Shown here: positions 8,941 through 18,619 of the stretch, piece by piece
Position numbering within the stretch: position 1 is the first letter of the stretch
How the letters are laid out: each line of letters starts with the position of its first letter
Assembly (NCBI GenBank): GCA_016932955.1
Contig: JAFGBV010000287.1
Location: 1 to 44,846 of the forward strand
Length of the DNA stretch: 44,846 bases
From: Anaerolineales bacterium
GTDB lineage: Bacteria; Chloroflexota; Anaerolineae; Anaerolineales; UBA4823
Reading direction: 5' to 3'
Notes under the pieces: generated by a model
What the model was told of the DNA's origin: nothing
Database searches by the model: none
What the model saw: only the letters and a program-made list of their open reading frames with translations
Translations under genes and position numbers: made by a program

Positions 8941-10374
8941 TCATTTTCCTTTCAGGTATTTGTCAATGGATGCAGCAGCCTTTCTGCCCGCAACCATTGC
9001 TGTAACCACCAGGTCGGGTCCGGTCACATCATCACCGCCGGCAAAAACACCCGGGCGTGAGGTTTCACCAGTCTCATGATCGGCAACGATCAAGCCATAC
9101 TTTTCTGTCTTCAGGTTCGGGGTCGCCTCGCCAATGGTGGGATCCGGCCAGAAGCCTAACGCCAGGACGGCTGTATCCGCCTCAACAACAAAATTCGAGC
9201 CTTCCATGGGCACGGGTCGCCGGCGACCGCTAGCATCTGGCTCACCCAGGTTCATGCGCACACACTCAACCTGCGCCAGGTGTCCAGTTTCACCGGCAAT
9301 AAAGCGCACCGGCTGGGTGAGGAATTGAAAGTTGGCGCCTTCTTCGAGGGCTAACTCACGATCTTTCACCCCACCAGGCATTTCCTTGATCGTGCGACGG
9401 TACAGGCAAGTCACTTCTTCTGCACCAAAGCGCACCGCAGTTCGCAGGCAGTCTGTGGCTGTGTCACCACCACCAATCACGACAACTTTCTTACCTACAT
9501 CAGGTCGAGATTGCCATTCTGGCGGGAGCAGATCGAGGTCGACGTTGCAGCGCGCCAGGAACTCAGTAGCTTTGATCACACCGGGGAGATCTTCGCCCTC
9601 AATCCCCATCTTAGCATCCACCTCAGACCCAACACCAATAAAGACGGCGTCAAACCCTTCAACAAAGAGATCGTCAATCGTCTTCCCTTTGCCGATCATC
9701 GTATTGAACACAATCTCCACCCCGGCGTCTTCCAGGTCGCCAACCCGGCAGAAGACCAGCTCCTTCGGCATCTTAAAAGGCGGGATGCCATATACGACCA
9801 GGCCGCCTGGCGCAGGCCGAGCCTCGTAAATGGTCACCTGATGGCCAAACTGCACACACTGCTCGGCGCAAGCAAGGCCAGCAGGCCCGGCGCCGATCAC
9901 AGCCACGCGTTTTCCCGTTGGCTCACCCTTGGGAATGGTCACCCCCACGGTGCGCCGCTCGTAACAGGTTACAAACGCTTCCAGCGCGCCGGTCAGCACC
10001 GAGGCATGTGACTTCAGGTGCGAGCATGAACCCTGGCAGAGCACTTCTTGCGGGCAAACGCGACCACAGATCTCTGGTAGCGAGCTGGTCTGCCGGTAGA
10101 GCCTGGCAGCCTCCAGGAATTCTCCTTGCTCAATCAGCCACATGGCAGAGGGAATATCATTATGTGTCGGGCAAGCCAGCATGCAAGGCGCTGGATCGGG
10201 ACAATGTACACAGCGCGAGGCCTCAAACATTGCCTCTTCTGGCGTCATTGGTACGCAAATATCCTCAAAATCACACACGCGTTCCCTGGCTGCGCGATAG
10301 CTGATATCCAAAGAAGGCAGACGGGCGCGAGATTTCCGATCAATGGCTAACGAATCACCAGGTACATTGCTCAT
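8941..10374 (-). CDS. GltD-family FAD/Fe-S oxidoreductase (paralogue 1)
   Basis: A 477-residue protein with the same layout as its downstream neighbour: Fe-S cysteines CVHCPDPAPCMLAC and CGRVCPQEVLCQGSC, FAD motif GAGPAGLACAEQC, canonical nucleotide motif GGGDTATDC, and a C-terminal GGDDVTGPDLVVTAMVAG. It fits the NAD(P)H-dependent small subunit of glutamate synthase or a related electron-transfer flavoprotein. ATG 10374 has a textbook AGGAGG 9 bases upstream. It is the first gene of a two-gene minus-strand unit, and a TGTGA-N6-TCACA palindrome lies about 85-100 bases upstream. Confidence 0.88.
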   Translation of the reverse strand: MSNVPGDSLAIDRKSRARLPSLDISYRAARERVCDFEDICVPMTPEEAMFEASRCVHCPDPAPCMLACPTHNDIPSAMWLIEQGEFLEAARLYRQTSSLPEICGRVCPQEVLCQGSCSHLKSHASVLTGALEAFVTCYERRTVGVTIPKGEPTGKRVAVIGAGPAGLACAEQCVQFGHQVTIYEARPAPGGLVVYGIPPFKMPKELVFCRVGDLEDAGVEIVFNTMIGKGKTIDDLFVEGFDAVFIGVGSEVDAKMGIEGEDLPGVIKATEFLARCNVDLDLLPPEWQSRPDVGKKVVVIGGGDTATDCLRTAVRFGAEEVTCLYRRTIKEMPGGVKDRELALEEGANFQFLTQPVRFIAGETGHLAQVECVRMNLGEPDASGRRRPVPMEGSNFVVEADTAVLALGFWPDPTIGEATPNLKTEKYGLIVADHETGETSRPGVFAGGDDVTGPDLVVTAMVAGRKAAASIDKYLKGK

Positions 10375-10458
10375 GAAAGTATACCTCCTAAAATTCGATC
10401 CTTGATTGATAATACCGATAAAAGTGGCTTTATTTTAGTCTCAATTGTCACGTATAAT

Positions 10459-10474
10459 TGTGACGGTTGTCACA
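10459..10474. promoter_or_regulatory. CRP/FNR-type palindromic operator candidate
   Basis: TGTGA-CGGTTG-TCACA matches the TGTGA-N6-TCACA consensus of CRP-family sites exactly. It overlaps the expected start points of both opposed TATAAT boxes, so binding there would more likely repress than activate. A second overlapping dyad, GTCAC-N8-GTGAC, spans 10447-10464. The regulator is unknown. Confidence 0.45.
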
Positions 10475-10521
10475 GTATCATTATATCATTTGGGTTGCCA
10501 ATTGGTGAATTCAAGCTGATT

Positions 10522-10578
10522 TGGAAATTACCGAAACAGAGGCAGACGTCGCCCCACCACGGCCAATCCCAGAGAGCC
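10522..10578 (-). repeat. Dispersed intergenic repeat, short form
   Basis: On the minus strand it reads CTCTCTGGGATTGGCCGTGG, TGGGGCGACGTCTGCC, TCTGTTTCGGTAATTTCC. The flanks match the other copies and there is no hairpin. The ends GGGATTGGCCG and CGGTAATTTCC form an imperfect terminal inverted repeat. Confidence 0.7.
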
Positions 10579-10721
10579 CGGGCAGATCATTCTTCCTGGG
10601 CAGAAAATCATTGGTACAATTATAATCTTGTCAGTAACTGATTTATGAGTTAGATCAATCAACTCCCAGGTTGTTTTTTTTGTCTGGGGTGAAGTACCTG
10701 TGTAAAAAAGGAAAATGAACT

Positions 10722-12107
10722 ATGAAACGTGTCATTCCCATCATAATCGTAATTGTCCTGCTGATAGCAGGCTATTTTGGCATACGCGCTCTGCGCGCGC
10801 AACAGCAGGCTGATTCAGTCAGCGATCTACAAACCGTCATTGCGAGCCGGGGCAGTCTTACCTCCACCATTGGCGCCACCGGGCTGGTGCGCCCCAATCA
10901 GACTGCCGTTCTGCTGTGGGAATCCTCCGGGAACGTTGGCGAGGTCAGCATCATCTTGGGCGAACAAGTGGAACGCGGGCAAGTGCTGGCAAGACTGGAG
11001 CAAACCTCTCTGCCGCAGAACATCATCCTCGCTGAATCGGATCTGATCAATGCCCAAAATGCGCTTGACGACCTGCTCAATTCTCAACTGGCCTCTGCCC
11101 AGGCACTCCAGAACGTTTACAACGCGCAGAAGATCGTTATCGAAGCAGAGCGGGCGATGGATATTTTCGACGAAAAAGAGTATAAGGACGACCTGGACGC
11201 AGCCCGGGATGATGTGGTGAACAAAGAAGATGATCTTGAAACTGCGCGCGAGGATTTCGAGCCGTACCAGGATTGGGATGAGGATAATGATAAGCGCAAA
11301 GAGTTCGAACAAAAGCTGGATGATGCGCAGAACGCTTATGATGAGGCCGTGCGCGTGCTCGATCTACTGGAGCTGGATAAAAAGCTCGCCCAGGCCAACC
11401 TGATCGCGGCGCAGGCAGCCCTGGCAGACGCGCAGCGTGAGCACGAGCGCGTCAAAGATGGTCCAGACCCTGATGATGTTGCGATCCTTGAGGCTCGCAT
11501 TGCCGCTGCCCAGGCAACCATACAGCAGGCCTACATCGACGCGCCTTTTGCCGGCACCATCACCGATCTCAGTCTCAAGGTCGGCGACCGTGTCGGCCCT
11601 GGCAGCACTGCATTCCGGCTGGATGATCTCTCCCGTTTATTGGTAGAGGTGATGGTCTCTGAAGTGGATATCAACCGCGTGCAGGCCGGGCAAGATGTCA
11701 ACCTGACCTTCGATGCGATCCTGAGCAAAGAATACAGCGGCATTGTCACCGAGGTCGCTCCCGTCGGGCAGATCACTCAGGGAGTTGTGGAGTTTAGCGT
11801 GACGGTTGAACTGATGAATGCAGACGAAGATGTCAAACCTGGCATGACTGCGGCAGTAAATATCGTTGTTGAGCAACTAGAGAATGTATTGCTGGTGCCG
11901 AATCGCGCCGTGCGCGTGGTTGATGGACAGCGCGTGGTGTATATCTTGCAAAATAACGAGCTGGAGCTGGTCAAGATCACCCTCGGCGCATCCTCTGACA
12001 CAGAGAGCGAGGTAGTCGATGGAACCCTGCGTGTTGGCGACATGATCGTGCTCAATCCGCCGCAAGTATTTGATACCAACGGACCACCGCCGTTTGTGCG
12101 GAGGTAA
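10722..12107 (+). CDS. Periplasmic-adaptor (HlyD/MacA-like) subunit of an ABC exporter
   Basis: A 461-residue membrane-anchored adaptor. One N-terminal hydrophobic helix (about 4-20) is followed by a biotinyl-lipoyl half-motif ([20 protein letters not shown]). A long, highly charged coiled coil covers about residues 100-255. The second lipoyl half ([19 protein letters not shown]) and beta-barrel domains come next. MacA-like proteins link an inner-membrane ABC transporter to the cell exterior. It starts at ATG 10722 after AAGGAAAATGAACT and ends 2 bases before the ATPase gene. The adaptor-ATPase-permease order supports a MacAB-type export system; the substrate is unknown. Confidence 0.88.
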   Translation: MKRVIPIIIVIVLLIAGYFGIRALRAQQQADSVSDLQTVIASRGSLTSTIGATGLVRPNQTAVLLWESSGNVGEVSIILGEQVERGQVLARLEQTSLPQNIILAESDLINAQNALDDLLNSQLASAQALQNVYNAQKIVIEAERAMDIFDEKEYKDDLDAARDDVVNKEDDLETAREDFEPYQDWDEDNDKRKEFEQKLDDAQNAYDEAVRVLDLLELDKKLAQANLIAAQAALADAQREHERVKDGPDPDDVAILEARIAAAQATIQQAYIDAPFAGTITDLSLKVGDRVGPGSTAFRLDDLSRLLVEVMVSEVDINRVQAGQDVNLTFDAILSKEYSGIVTEVAPVGQITQGVVEFSVTVELMNADEDVKPGMTAAVNIVVEQLENVLLVPNRAVRVVDGQRVVYILQNNELELVKITLGASSDTESEVVDGTLRVGDMIVLNPPQVFDTNGPPPFVRR

Positions 12108-12109
12108 CC

Positions 12110-12790
12110 ATGAGCGATTGGGTCATTGAAGCCAAAGACCTGACCAAGGTCTATAAAATGGGTGATGTGGAAGTGCACGCCCTGTGCGGTCTATCCACCA
12201 AAGTAGCCAAAGGTGAAGTGATTGCCATCATGGGCCCTTCAGGCTCAGGAAAATCCACCTTGATGAACATAATTGGTTGCCTGGATCGCCCGACCTCTGG
12301 TGAATATTTTCTGGATGGCGAGCGCGCTTCGCAGTTGAATGATGACCAGCTTGCCTCCATTCGCAATCGCAAGGTGGGCTTTGTATTCCAATCCTTCAAC
12401 CTCCTGCCGCGTGCGACTGCGCTTGCAAATGTAGAGCTACCGTTACGGTATTCCGGCATACAGCAAGGACGGCGTGAGCGCGCCCGGCAAGCCCTGGAAG
12501 CAGTGGGGCTGGGAGACCGCATCCACCACCGCCCCAACGAGTTATCCGGAGGGCAGCAGCAGCGGGTTGCCATCGCCCGCGCCCTGGTCAACGAGCCAGC
12601 CATCATCCTCGCCGACGAGCCCACGGGCAACCTGGATTCCAAATCGGGCGCAGAGATCATGGACTTGCTCCTCTCGCTGAACCGTGATCGCGGCACCACC
12701 CTGGTGATTGTCACCCACGATCCAGGTATCGCCGCGCATACACAGCGCGCCATTCACATCCGCGATGGTATGGTGGAGGATGCAGCATGA
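12110..12790 (+). CDS. ABC transporter ATP-binding protein (MacB/LolD type)
   Basis: A 226-residue ATPase with every core motif: Walker [11 protein letters not shown]-loop [10 protein letters not shown], signature LSGGQQQR, Walker [13 protein letters not shown] and the switch histidine in VTHD. Sequence and size match the MacB/LolD/FtsE branch, which powers mechanotransmission rather than classical import. It begins 2 bases after the adaptor stop. Its stop overlaps the permease start in an ATGA arrangement, so translation should be coupled. A cytoplasmic dimer bound to the permease is expected. Confidence 0.92.
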   Translation: MSDWVIEAKDLTKVYKMGDVEVHALCGLSTKVAKGEVIAIMGPSGSGKSTLMNIIGCLDRPTSGEYFLDGERASQLNDDQLASIRNRKVGFVFQSFNLLPRATALANVELPLRYSGIQQGRRERARQALEAVGLGDRIHHRPNELSGGQQQRVAIARALVNEPAIILADEPTGNLDSKSGAEIMDLLLSLNRDRGTTLVIVTHDPGIAAHTQRAIHIRDGMVEDAA

Positions 12791-14013
12791 AAATCTGGCA
12801 AGCATTTTTAGAAGCCCTCGAGAGCCTCTCCAGCAATAAACTGCGCTCAGGGCTGACCATTCTGGGGATTGTCATTGGCGTGGGAGCAGTGATCGCAATG
12901 GTATCCATCGGTCGCGGCGCCGAGGCCGTGATCACCGACTCGATCCAGGGCATTGGCACCAACCTGCTCTTCGTCTTCCGCGGCGGCAGCGAAGATGTGC
13001 GCAATCCTAAGCCCATCACGCTGGGGGATGCCGATGCGATCGCCGATCCCTTCCAGGCGCCGAATGTCGCCGCTGTCGCCCCCATCTTGCAAGGGTCTGG
13101 GAAAGTCTCTTATGGGGGTGAAAGCACCACGACAACGATCAGCGGCGTAACGCCTGAATACGCCCAGGTGCGCAACTACAGGGTCGCGGAGGGCGAATTC
13201 ATCAACGAAGAGCATATCCTGGGTCAGGCTTCAGTTGTGCTGCTTGGCCCAGAAGTGGCTGAAACGCTGTTCGGGCGCAGCGAAGGGCTTGTCGGAGAAA
13301 CGGTGCGCATCGAAGGCCAACCCTTCCGCGTCATCGGCGTGTTGGAGTCAAAAGGCGGCTCGGGTTTCTCCAACGAAGACCAGGTCGCAATTGTGCCCCT
13401 CACCACTGCCCAGACGCGCCTGCTGCGCCGCAGCAGCCGTGACCGAGTGGATTTGTTGATGGTGCAGGCAATCAGCCCTGAAGCCGTTCCCCTGGCGCAA
13501 GAAGAAATCGCCCAGGTGTTGCGCGCCCGCCACCGAACAGATATCGGCGAGGACGATTTCACCATTCTCACCCAGCAAGATTTTCTCGCCACCGCCAGCA
13601 CCATCACCAATGTGTTGACCATCTTCTTGGGCGGCATCGCGGCCATCTCCCTGCTGGTTGGCGGGATTGGGATCATGAACATTATGCTTGTTTCTGTAAC
13701 CGAGCGCACGCGCGAGATCGGTCTACGCAAAGCCGTGGGGGCGCATAAAAGCGATATCCTGATCCAATTCCTTACCGAGTCGTCCGTGCTGAGCTTAATC
13801 GGCGGATTGGTCGGGATTGGGCTGGGCTGGACGATCTCCTGGATCGTTGGTCAGATCGCGGCTCGCAGCGGCACTCCCATCACCCCGCGCATTGGTATGG
13901 ATATCGTGCTGCTAGCAACCATCTTCTCCGCCGCGGTGGGCTTGTTCTTTGGCCTGTACCCTGCTAATCGCGCCGCCAACCTGGAGCCTGTGGAGGCTTT
14001 ACGTTACGAGTAG
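12787..14013 (+). CDS. ABC transporter permease (MacB_PCD/FtsX type)
   Basis: A 408-residue permease. The first membrane helix ([19 protein letters not shown]) is followed by a large extracytoplasmic MacB-PCD domain (about 45-270). Three C-terminal helices carry the FtsX domain with its motif [19 protein letters not shown]. These proteins form type VII ABC systems that move lipoproteins, peptides or drugs, or signal across the membrane. The gene overlaps the ATPase by 4 bases. No second permease is present, so a homodimer is expected. Confidence 0.9.
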   Translation: MKIWQAFLEALESLSSNKLRSGLTILGIVIGVGAVIAMVSIGRGAEAVITDSIQGIGTNLLFVFRGGSEDVRNPKPITLGDADAIADPFQAPNVAAVAPILQGSGKVSYGGESTTTTISGVTPEYAQVRNYRVAEGEFINEEHILGQASVVLLGPEVAETLFGRSEGLVGETVRIEGQPFRVIGVLESKGGSGFSNEDQVAIVPLTTAQTRLLRRSSRDRVDLLMVQAISPEAVPLAQEEIAQVLRARHRTDIGEDDFTILTQQDFLATASTITNVLTIFLGGIAAISLLVGGIGIMNIMLVSVTERTREIGLRKAVGAHKSDILIQFLTESSVLSLIGGLVGIGLGWTISWIVGQIAARSGTPITPRIGMDIVLLATIFSAAVGLFFGLYPANRAANLEPVEALRYE

Positions 14014-14034
14014 AAGTAAAGCGAGTGATCGCGT

Positions 14035-14541
14035 ATGAAACCATTCCCCCGGCGCACTTATCGCTCCTTGCGAGATTTTTGGAAGGATGTCAGCTTCATC
14101 TTTGCCAACCGACCCCTGGTGCGGTATGCCTTCCGCCATTTAATATCCCCTCCATTTCAACAGCGCCTGATGTTGGCAGTAACCCAGGTAAACAACTGCC
14201 GCTACTGCATGTATTTCCATGCACAAGAAGCGCTGCGGGCTGGGGTTTCTCAGGCTGAATTATCCGATTTACTCGACGGGGAGTTCGCCAACTGCCCGCC
14301 CGAAGAGCATATCGCCCTGCTTTATGCTCAGCATTGGGCTGAAAGCAATGCTCATCCTGATCCAGAGGCTTACGAAAGACTTCGCATCACCTACGGGAGT
14401 GAAAACGCGCAAGCCATCCACATTGTGCTGCACATGATTCGCATGGGCAACCTGCTAGGCAACACTGTCGATTCCTGGCTATATTGGCTCTCTCTTGGGC
14501 GCCTGGGCGTAGGCAACAAGCCAGCGCCGCGTTCAGGCTAA
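14035..14541 (+). CDS. AhpD-like / carboxymuconolactone decarboxylase family protein
   Basis: A 168-residue helical protein with the AhpD-type site CRYCMYFHA (Cys-x2-Cys-x3-His) in the first half. AhpD and related proteins use the two cysteines for peroxide or disulfide reduction, relayed through the histidine. The start (GTATGAAACC) lies 21 bases after the permease gene, so it may be the last gene of the export operon. Its final 4 bases overlap the end of the convergent PatB-type gene. The exact substrate cannot be told; the family call is firm because of the motif. Confidence 0.8.
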   Translation: MKPFPRRTYRSLRDFWKDVSFIFANRPLVRYAFRHLISPPFQQRLMLAVTQVNNCRYCMYFHAQEALRAGVSQAELSDLLDGEFANCPPEEHIALLYAQHWAESNAHPDPEAYERLRITYGSENAQAIHIVLHMIRMGNLLGNTVDSWLYWLSLGRLGVGNKPAPRSG

Positions 14542-15719
14542 GCAGCACTATTTTCGACCAGTGCCTTTTCCATCCGCTCCAGCGCCTCGCGCAACGTGGC
14601 GCGCGGGCAGCCAAAATTTAGACGCACAAAGCCATCCCCCCCGCTGCCAAAAGCAACTCCATTGTTGAGCGCTACGCGCGCCTGCTTCAAGAAGAAATCG
14701 TAGGGATTGCCTTCCATGCCGGCCTGGCGGCAGTCCAGCCAGCCCAGGTAAGTACCCTCTGGAGAACCCATCTGCACCCCAGGCAGGCGCTCTGCAACAA
14801 ATTGGCACAGAAAATCCCGGTTCGCTTCCAGGTAGATAAGCAACTGATCCAACCATTCCTGCCCATCACGATAAGCTGCCAGCCCGGCGACCAATCCCAT
14901 CACATTGACCCACCCCACCAGCCCGCCCCCGGCATGGCGTATTCGCTCGCGCAGCTCCGCATTCTGGATGACGGCAAAGGAACATTGCAGGCCAGCGATG
15001 TTAAATGTTTTGCTGGGCGCCATCAGCGTGACTGTGTTCTGGGCGATTTCTGGAGCCAGGGAAGCGACCGGGATGTGTGGATGGCCTTTGAAGACCAGGT
15101 CACAATGGATCTCATCCGAGCAAATCAGCACCCCGCGGCGCAGGCAAATCTCCGCTATGCGCTCTAATTCCTGGCGGCGGAACACGCGGCCAACCGGGTT
15201 GTGCGGGTTGCAGAGAATGAAGATACGCGTCTGATCGGTGATGGATGACTCGAAAGAATCCCAATCGATGGAATAGCTACCATCAGCAACACGCAACCAC
15301 ATATTTTCCTGGTGCAGCATCCCAGAATTCTGGGCCACGTTCAAAAAGGGCGGGTAGACCGGCGTCTGCACCAAAACGCCCCCTTGCGCATCTGCCAGCG
15401 CGTGGCAAACCAGGTTGAATCCCGTCACCACACCCGGCAAGAAGAGCAGCTCCTCGGCCTGCACCTGCCACCCATACAACCGTTGCAAGCGGTCGATCAA
15501 CACCCCGCGCAACTCTGCCAGTTCGTTGGGTAATCCAAAAACCGGGGGGTAGCCAAATATGCCATGGGCAACGCGCTCTTGCAGCGCCTGGATGACCGCC
15601 TCCGGCGCGGTAAAATCCATATCCGCGACCCACAAAGGCAGCACATCTGGATCATACCGCAGCCATTTGATGCTGTCTGTGTTGCGGCGCTCAATTACCT
15701 GGTCAAAATCATAAACCAT
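14538..15719 (-). CDS. PatB/MalY-type PLP-dependent C-S lyase (cystathionine beta-lyase)
   Basis: A 393-residue fold-type I PLP enzyme. The beginning, LPLWVADMDF, is the signature of the MalY/PatB branch. Further markers are NPHNPVGRVF, SDEIHCDL, and the PLP lysine in APSKTFNIAGLQ. PatB-type enzymes cleave cystathionine or cysteine C-S bonds, giving pyruvate, ammonia and a thiol. ATG 15719 is preferred because AGGAGG lies 6 bases upstream; an in-frame start at 15743 would include that site. With cysM, mec, cysO and moeZ nearby it may belong to sulfur amino-acid turnover, but it is a separate unit. Confidence 0.85.
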   Translation of the reverse strand: MVYDFDQVIERRNTDSIKWLRYDPDVLPLWVADMDFTAPEAVIQALQERVAHGIFGYPPVFGLPNELAELRGVLIDRLQRLYGWQVQAEELLFLPGVVTGFNLVCHALADAQGGVLVQTPVYPPFLNVAQNSGMLHQENMWLRVADGSYSIDWDSFESSITDQTRIFILCNPHNPVGRVFRRQELERIAEICLRRGVLICSDEIHCDLVFKGHPHIPVASLAPEIAQNTVTLMAPSKTFNIAGLQCSFAVIQNAELRERIRHAGGGLVGWVNVMGLVAGLAAYRDGQEWLDQLLIYLEANRDFLCQFVAERLPGVQMGSPEGTYLGWLDCRQAGMEGNPYDFFLKQARVALNNGVAFGSGGDGFVRLNFGCPRATLREALERMEKALVENSAA

Positions 15720-16090
15720 CCCGATCCTCCTATCGAAAATCAAATAGAGCTTGTCTTCACTCTACCATATCAACTACTTCTGCAACCCAACGCAAGTACG
15801 CGGGTGCACTAAAAGGTTGTTCATCCAACAACTTTTGAGTGCTCGCAAGTACGCAGCCAGGCCTGCCTGGACAAGTAACGCCATAATTCCGTGAACCGCA
15901 TAAGGCTGATGGGGACAACAACAATCTCTCTCCGCATACAGGCTCAATTTTACACTGGATTCCCTGCAAACGGTCTTAATGCACGCTTTCAGCCATGACA
16001 TCCATCACATCTGCCAGCCATGTTGATCTTTTGGGGTAAAATACAATCACATTTTCCGAACCATACGTTCAAAATTCAGGGAGAGAAAAT
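15720..16090. other. Divergent intergenic region
   Basis: No gene is supported. It lies between the minus-strand PatB-type gene and the plus-strand serA-like gene. It contains a hairpin flanked by direct repeats (15791-15854), the AGGAGG site of the lyase gene, and GGGAG before ATG 16091. TAAAATACAAT near 16036 could supply a -10 box for serA, but no matching -35 is clear. Confidence 0.55.
15791..15854. repeat. Small hairpin bounded by 11-bp direct repeats
   Basis: CGCAAGTACGC occurs at 15791-15801 and again at 15844-15854. Between them is an imperfect hairpin (15806-15842): GCACT-AAAAG-TTGTT pairs with AACAA-CTTTT-AGTGC around CATCC. The arrangement resembles a tiny insertion with a target duplication, but other origins are possible. 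Confidence 0.5.
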
Positions 16091-17032
16091 ATGAGCAACT
16101 GGAAAGTTCTGATTACCGATGGCTTGACCCCAAAAGGGATCGCCATCCTCAGCGAGGCCAGCCAAGTAGACAACCAGCCTGATATCAGCGCAGAAGAGCT
16201 GCTGAAAGTCGTAGATCAGTACGATGCACTGGTTGTGCGCGGGCGGACCAAAGTGACGGCGGGGGTATTCGACGCTGCGAAGAAGCTCAAAGCAGTAGGG
16301 CGGGCAGGGGTTGGTGTGGATAACATCGACCTGACGGCAGCCAGCGCCCACGGCGTAACGGTGGTGAATGCGCCTGTATCCACCTCGCTTGCTGTTGCCG
16401 AGCTTGCAATCGGTCTGATGTTCGCCGTTGCGCGGCACATCCCATATGCTGACTCGACCATGAAACAGGGAAAATGGGAAAAGAAGAAACTGGAAGGCAT
16501 CGAGCTCAATGGAAAGACCCTGGGTGTGATTGGAATGGGCAACATTGGCGCCGCTGTCGCCCAACGCGCTGCAGCCCTGGGTATGCAGGTGATTGGCTAT
16601 GACCCACTTATCCCAGCCGAGGTGATCGCCAAGCGCGGCGCGCAACCTGTTACGCTGAATGAGCTTTACGCACAGTCTGACTTCATCACCCTGCACATCC
16701 CGCTCAAACCTGAGACTCGGGGCATGATCGCCGGCGATGCCTTCGCACAGATGAAGCGCGGCGTGTACCTGATTGATGCAGCACGCGGGGGTATTATTGA
16801 TGAAACCGCCCTGCTCGGCGCGCTCGAATCGGGTCAGGTGGCTGCTGCCGCCCTGGATGTTTTCGCCACAGAGCCGCCCGGCCTCAGCGCCCTGGTTGCA
16901 CACCCCAAGGTTGTCGTCACCCCGCATATTGGTGCACAGTCTGCTGAAGCTCAAGACCGAGCGGCTGAAGATATCGCCAGCGAAGTGCTCAATGTGCTGC
17001 AGGGCAACTCTTTGCGCTGGAAGATCGTATAA
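16091..17032 (+). CDS. serA: D-3-phosphoglycerate dehydrogenase-like 2-hydroxyacid dehydrogenase
   Basis: A 313-residue NAD-dependent dehydrogenase that would oxidise 3-phosphoglycerate in the first step of serine synthesis. The nucleotide motif is GVIGMGNIGAAVAQ. Catalytic residues sit in DAARGGIIDE (Arg), FATEPPG (Glu) and VTPHIGAQSAEA (His). It is the short form and lacks the C-terminal ACT and intervening domains of long SerA, so serine feedback at an ACT site is not expected. ATG 16091 follows GGGAGAGAAAAT. Other 2-hydroxyacid dehydrogenases share the fold, so the substrate is a likely call, not proof. Confidence 0.8.
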   Translation: MSNWKVLITDGLTPKGIAILSEASQVDNQPDISAEELLKVVDQYDALVVRGRTKVTAGVFDAAKKLKAVGRAGVGVDNIDLTAASAHGVTVVNAPVSTSLAVAELAIGLMFAVARHIPYADSTMKQGKWEKKKLEGIELNGKTLGVIGMGNIGAAVAQRAAALGMQVIGYDPLIPAEVIAKRGAQPVTLNELYAQSDFITLHIPLKPETRGMIAGDAFAQMKRGVYLIDAARGGIIDETALLGALESGQVAAAALDVFATEPPGLSALVAHPKVVVTPHIGAQSAEAQDRAAEDIASEVLNVLQGNSLRWKIV

Positions 17033-17104
17033 GCTGCGCACTCACCACCCAGGCCGCCAGATAAGCATGCCTGGCAACATTGACAGTGATAAGGATAAAT
17101 CTTT

Positions 17105-18613
17105 ATGGAAATGGAAACGAAACTTGCTCAACTCAAAGAACTTTTAGCTGAAGTGGCAGACATCAATTATGCGACCGCTGTTCTGGGTTGGGATCAGCAA
17201 ACCTACATGCCCCCTGCCGGGGCAGAAGAGCGCGGCAACCAGTTGGCTACATTGGGCCGCCTGGCGCACATCAAGTTCACGTCGGATGAGGTCGGCAAGC
17301 TACTAGACGAACTCAAACCGTATGCTGCACAGCTTGACCCTGATTCAAACGATGCCTGCCTGGTCAAGGTGACCACACGCAACTATCTCAAAAACACTAA
17401 AGTCCCTTCGGAATGGGTAGCAGAGTTTGCCAAGGTCACTGCCATGGCGATGCAAGCCTGGCAGAAAGCCCGCGCCGAGAATAACTTTGCCCTTTTCCAA
17501 CCGCACATGGAGAAGGTTTTTGAGCTGCGCCGCCGCTATGCGGATCTCTTTGCCCCGTACGATCACGTATATGACCCGCTACTGGACGATTTCGAGCCGG
17601 GGCTGAAAACTGCCGATGTCAAAGCGATCTTCTCCGCCTTGCGCCCACAGCAAGTGGAGTTGTTGCGCGCCATCACCAGTTGCGCCCAGGTGGATGACTC
17701 CTTCCTCCATCAGCACTATGACGAACAGAAGCAGTGGGATTTCGGGGTCGAAGTGCTGACCAAGATCGGATACCCCTGGGATCGCAGCCGCCTGGATAAG
17801 ACCGTTCATCCCTTCACTACCTCCTTCAACGTTAACGATGTGCGCATCACCACCCGCATCGTCCCCGATTACATCGGCTCAGCCTTCTTCGGCACCATGC
17901 ACGAGGGCGGGCATGCCATGTACGAACTTGGCGTAGACCCGGCGCTGGACCGCTCGCCGCTGGCGAGCGGGGCATCCCTGGCATTTCACGAATCGCAATC
18001 GCGCATGTGGGAGAACCTGGTTGGGCGCTCACTCCCGTTCTGGCAACACTTCTACCCGCGCCTGCAAGCCGTCTTCCCCGCGCAACTGGGCAATGTGCCC
18101 CTGGAAACCTTCTACAAAGGCATCAACAAAGTACAGCCCTCGCTGATCCGCGTGGAAGCTGATGAGGCAACCTACAACCTGCACATCATGCTGCGATTGG
18201 AAATGGAGATCGCCCTGCTGGAAGGCACATTGGCTCCCAAAGATGCCCCCGAAGCCTGGAATGCGCGCATGCAGGATTACCTGGGCGTTCTGCCTCCCAA
18301 TGATGCTCTGGGCGTGTTGCAAGATGTCCATTGGTCGCATGGGCTGGTGGGTTACTTCTCCACCTATGCCCTGGGGAACCTGGTTTCGCTCCAGTTATGG
18401 GAATGCATCCAAAAAGATATCCCAACCCTGGAAGAGCAGATCCGCAACGGCGAATTCGCAGAGCTGCGCAAATGGTTGGTGGAAAAGATTCACCGCCACG
18501 GCAGCAAGTTTGAGCCACAAGATCTAGTGCAGCGCATCACCGGCTCAAAGATCGACCCCGCGCCGTACATGCGTTATTTGAAAACCAAGTACAGCAGCAT
18601 TTACGGTTTTTAA
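17105..18613 (+). CDS. M32 family metallocarboxypeptidase (Taq type)
   Basis: A 502-residue zinc carboxypeptidase that removes C-terminal amino acids. The zinc site is HEGGH (His266, Glu267, His270), with the third ligand Glu296 in HESQSRMWEN, as in Thermus aquaticus carboxypeptidase Taq. Flanking family motifs include LGWDQQTYMPPAG near the start and IRVEADEATYNLHIMLR. The length is typical, and no signal peptide suggests cytoplasmic action. ATG 17105 follows AAGGATAAATCTTT. A strong terminator stands 6 bases after the stop. Confidence 0.92.
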   Translation: MEMETKLAQLKELLAEVADINYATAVLGWDQQTYMPPAGAEERGNQLATLGRLAHIKFTSDEVGKLLDELKPYAAQLDPDSNDACLVKVTTRNYLKNTKVPSEWVAEFAKVTAMAMQAWQKARAENNFALFQPHMEKVFELRRRYADLFAPYDHVYDPLLDDFEPGLKTADVKAIFSALRPQQVELLRAITSCAQVDDSFLHQHYDEQKQWDFGVEVLTKIGYPWDRSRLDKTVHPFTTSFNVNDVRITTRIVPDYIGSAFFGTMHEGGHAMYELGVDPALDRSPLASGASLAFHESQSRMWENLVGRSLPFWQHFYPRLQAVFPAQLGNVPLETFYKGINKVQPSLIRVEADEATYNLHIMLRLEMEIALLEGTLAPKDAPEAWNARMQDYLGVLPPNDALGVLQDVHWSHGLVGYFSTYALGNLVSLQLWECIQKDIPTLEEQIRNGEFAELRKWLVEKIHRHGSKFEPQDLVQRITGSKIDPAPYMRYLKTKYSSIYGF

Positions 18614-18619
18614 TTCCTT

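Larger units (their letters stand above)
10375..10721. other. Divergent intergenic control region
   Basis: No gene is seen. The region separates the minus-strand GltD-like genes from the plus-strand export operon. It contains the AGGAGG of the first gene, the palindrome at 10459-10474 between two opposed TATAAT boxes (plus 10453-10458, minus 10485-10480), a short repeat copy (10522-10578), another TATAAT near 10620, and a run of eight T residues near 10673 after a weak CAAC/GTTG stem. Confidence 0.6.

Noticed and set aside
16076..17041. A 321-codon open frame on the minus strand opposite the serA-like gene
   Set aside because: The plus-strand protein is a clear dehydrogenase. The antisense product is Cys/His-rich, shows no family pattern, and is a mirror of G+C-rich codon use.
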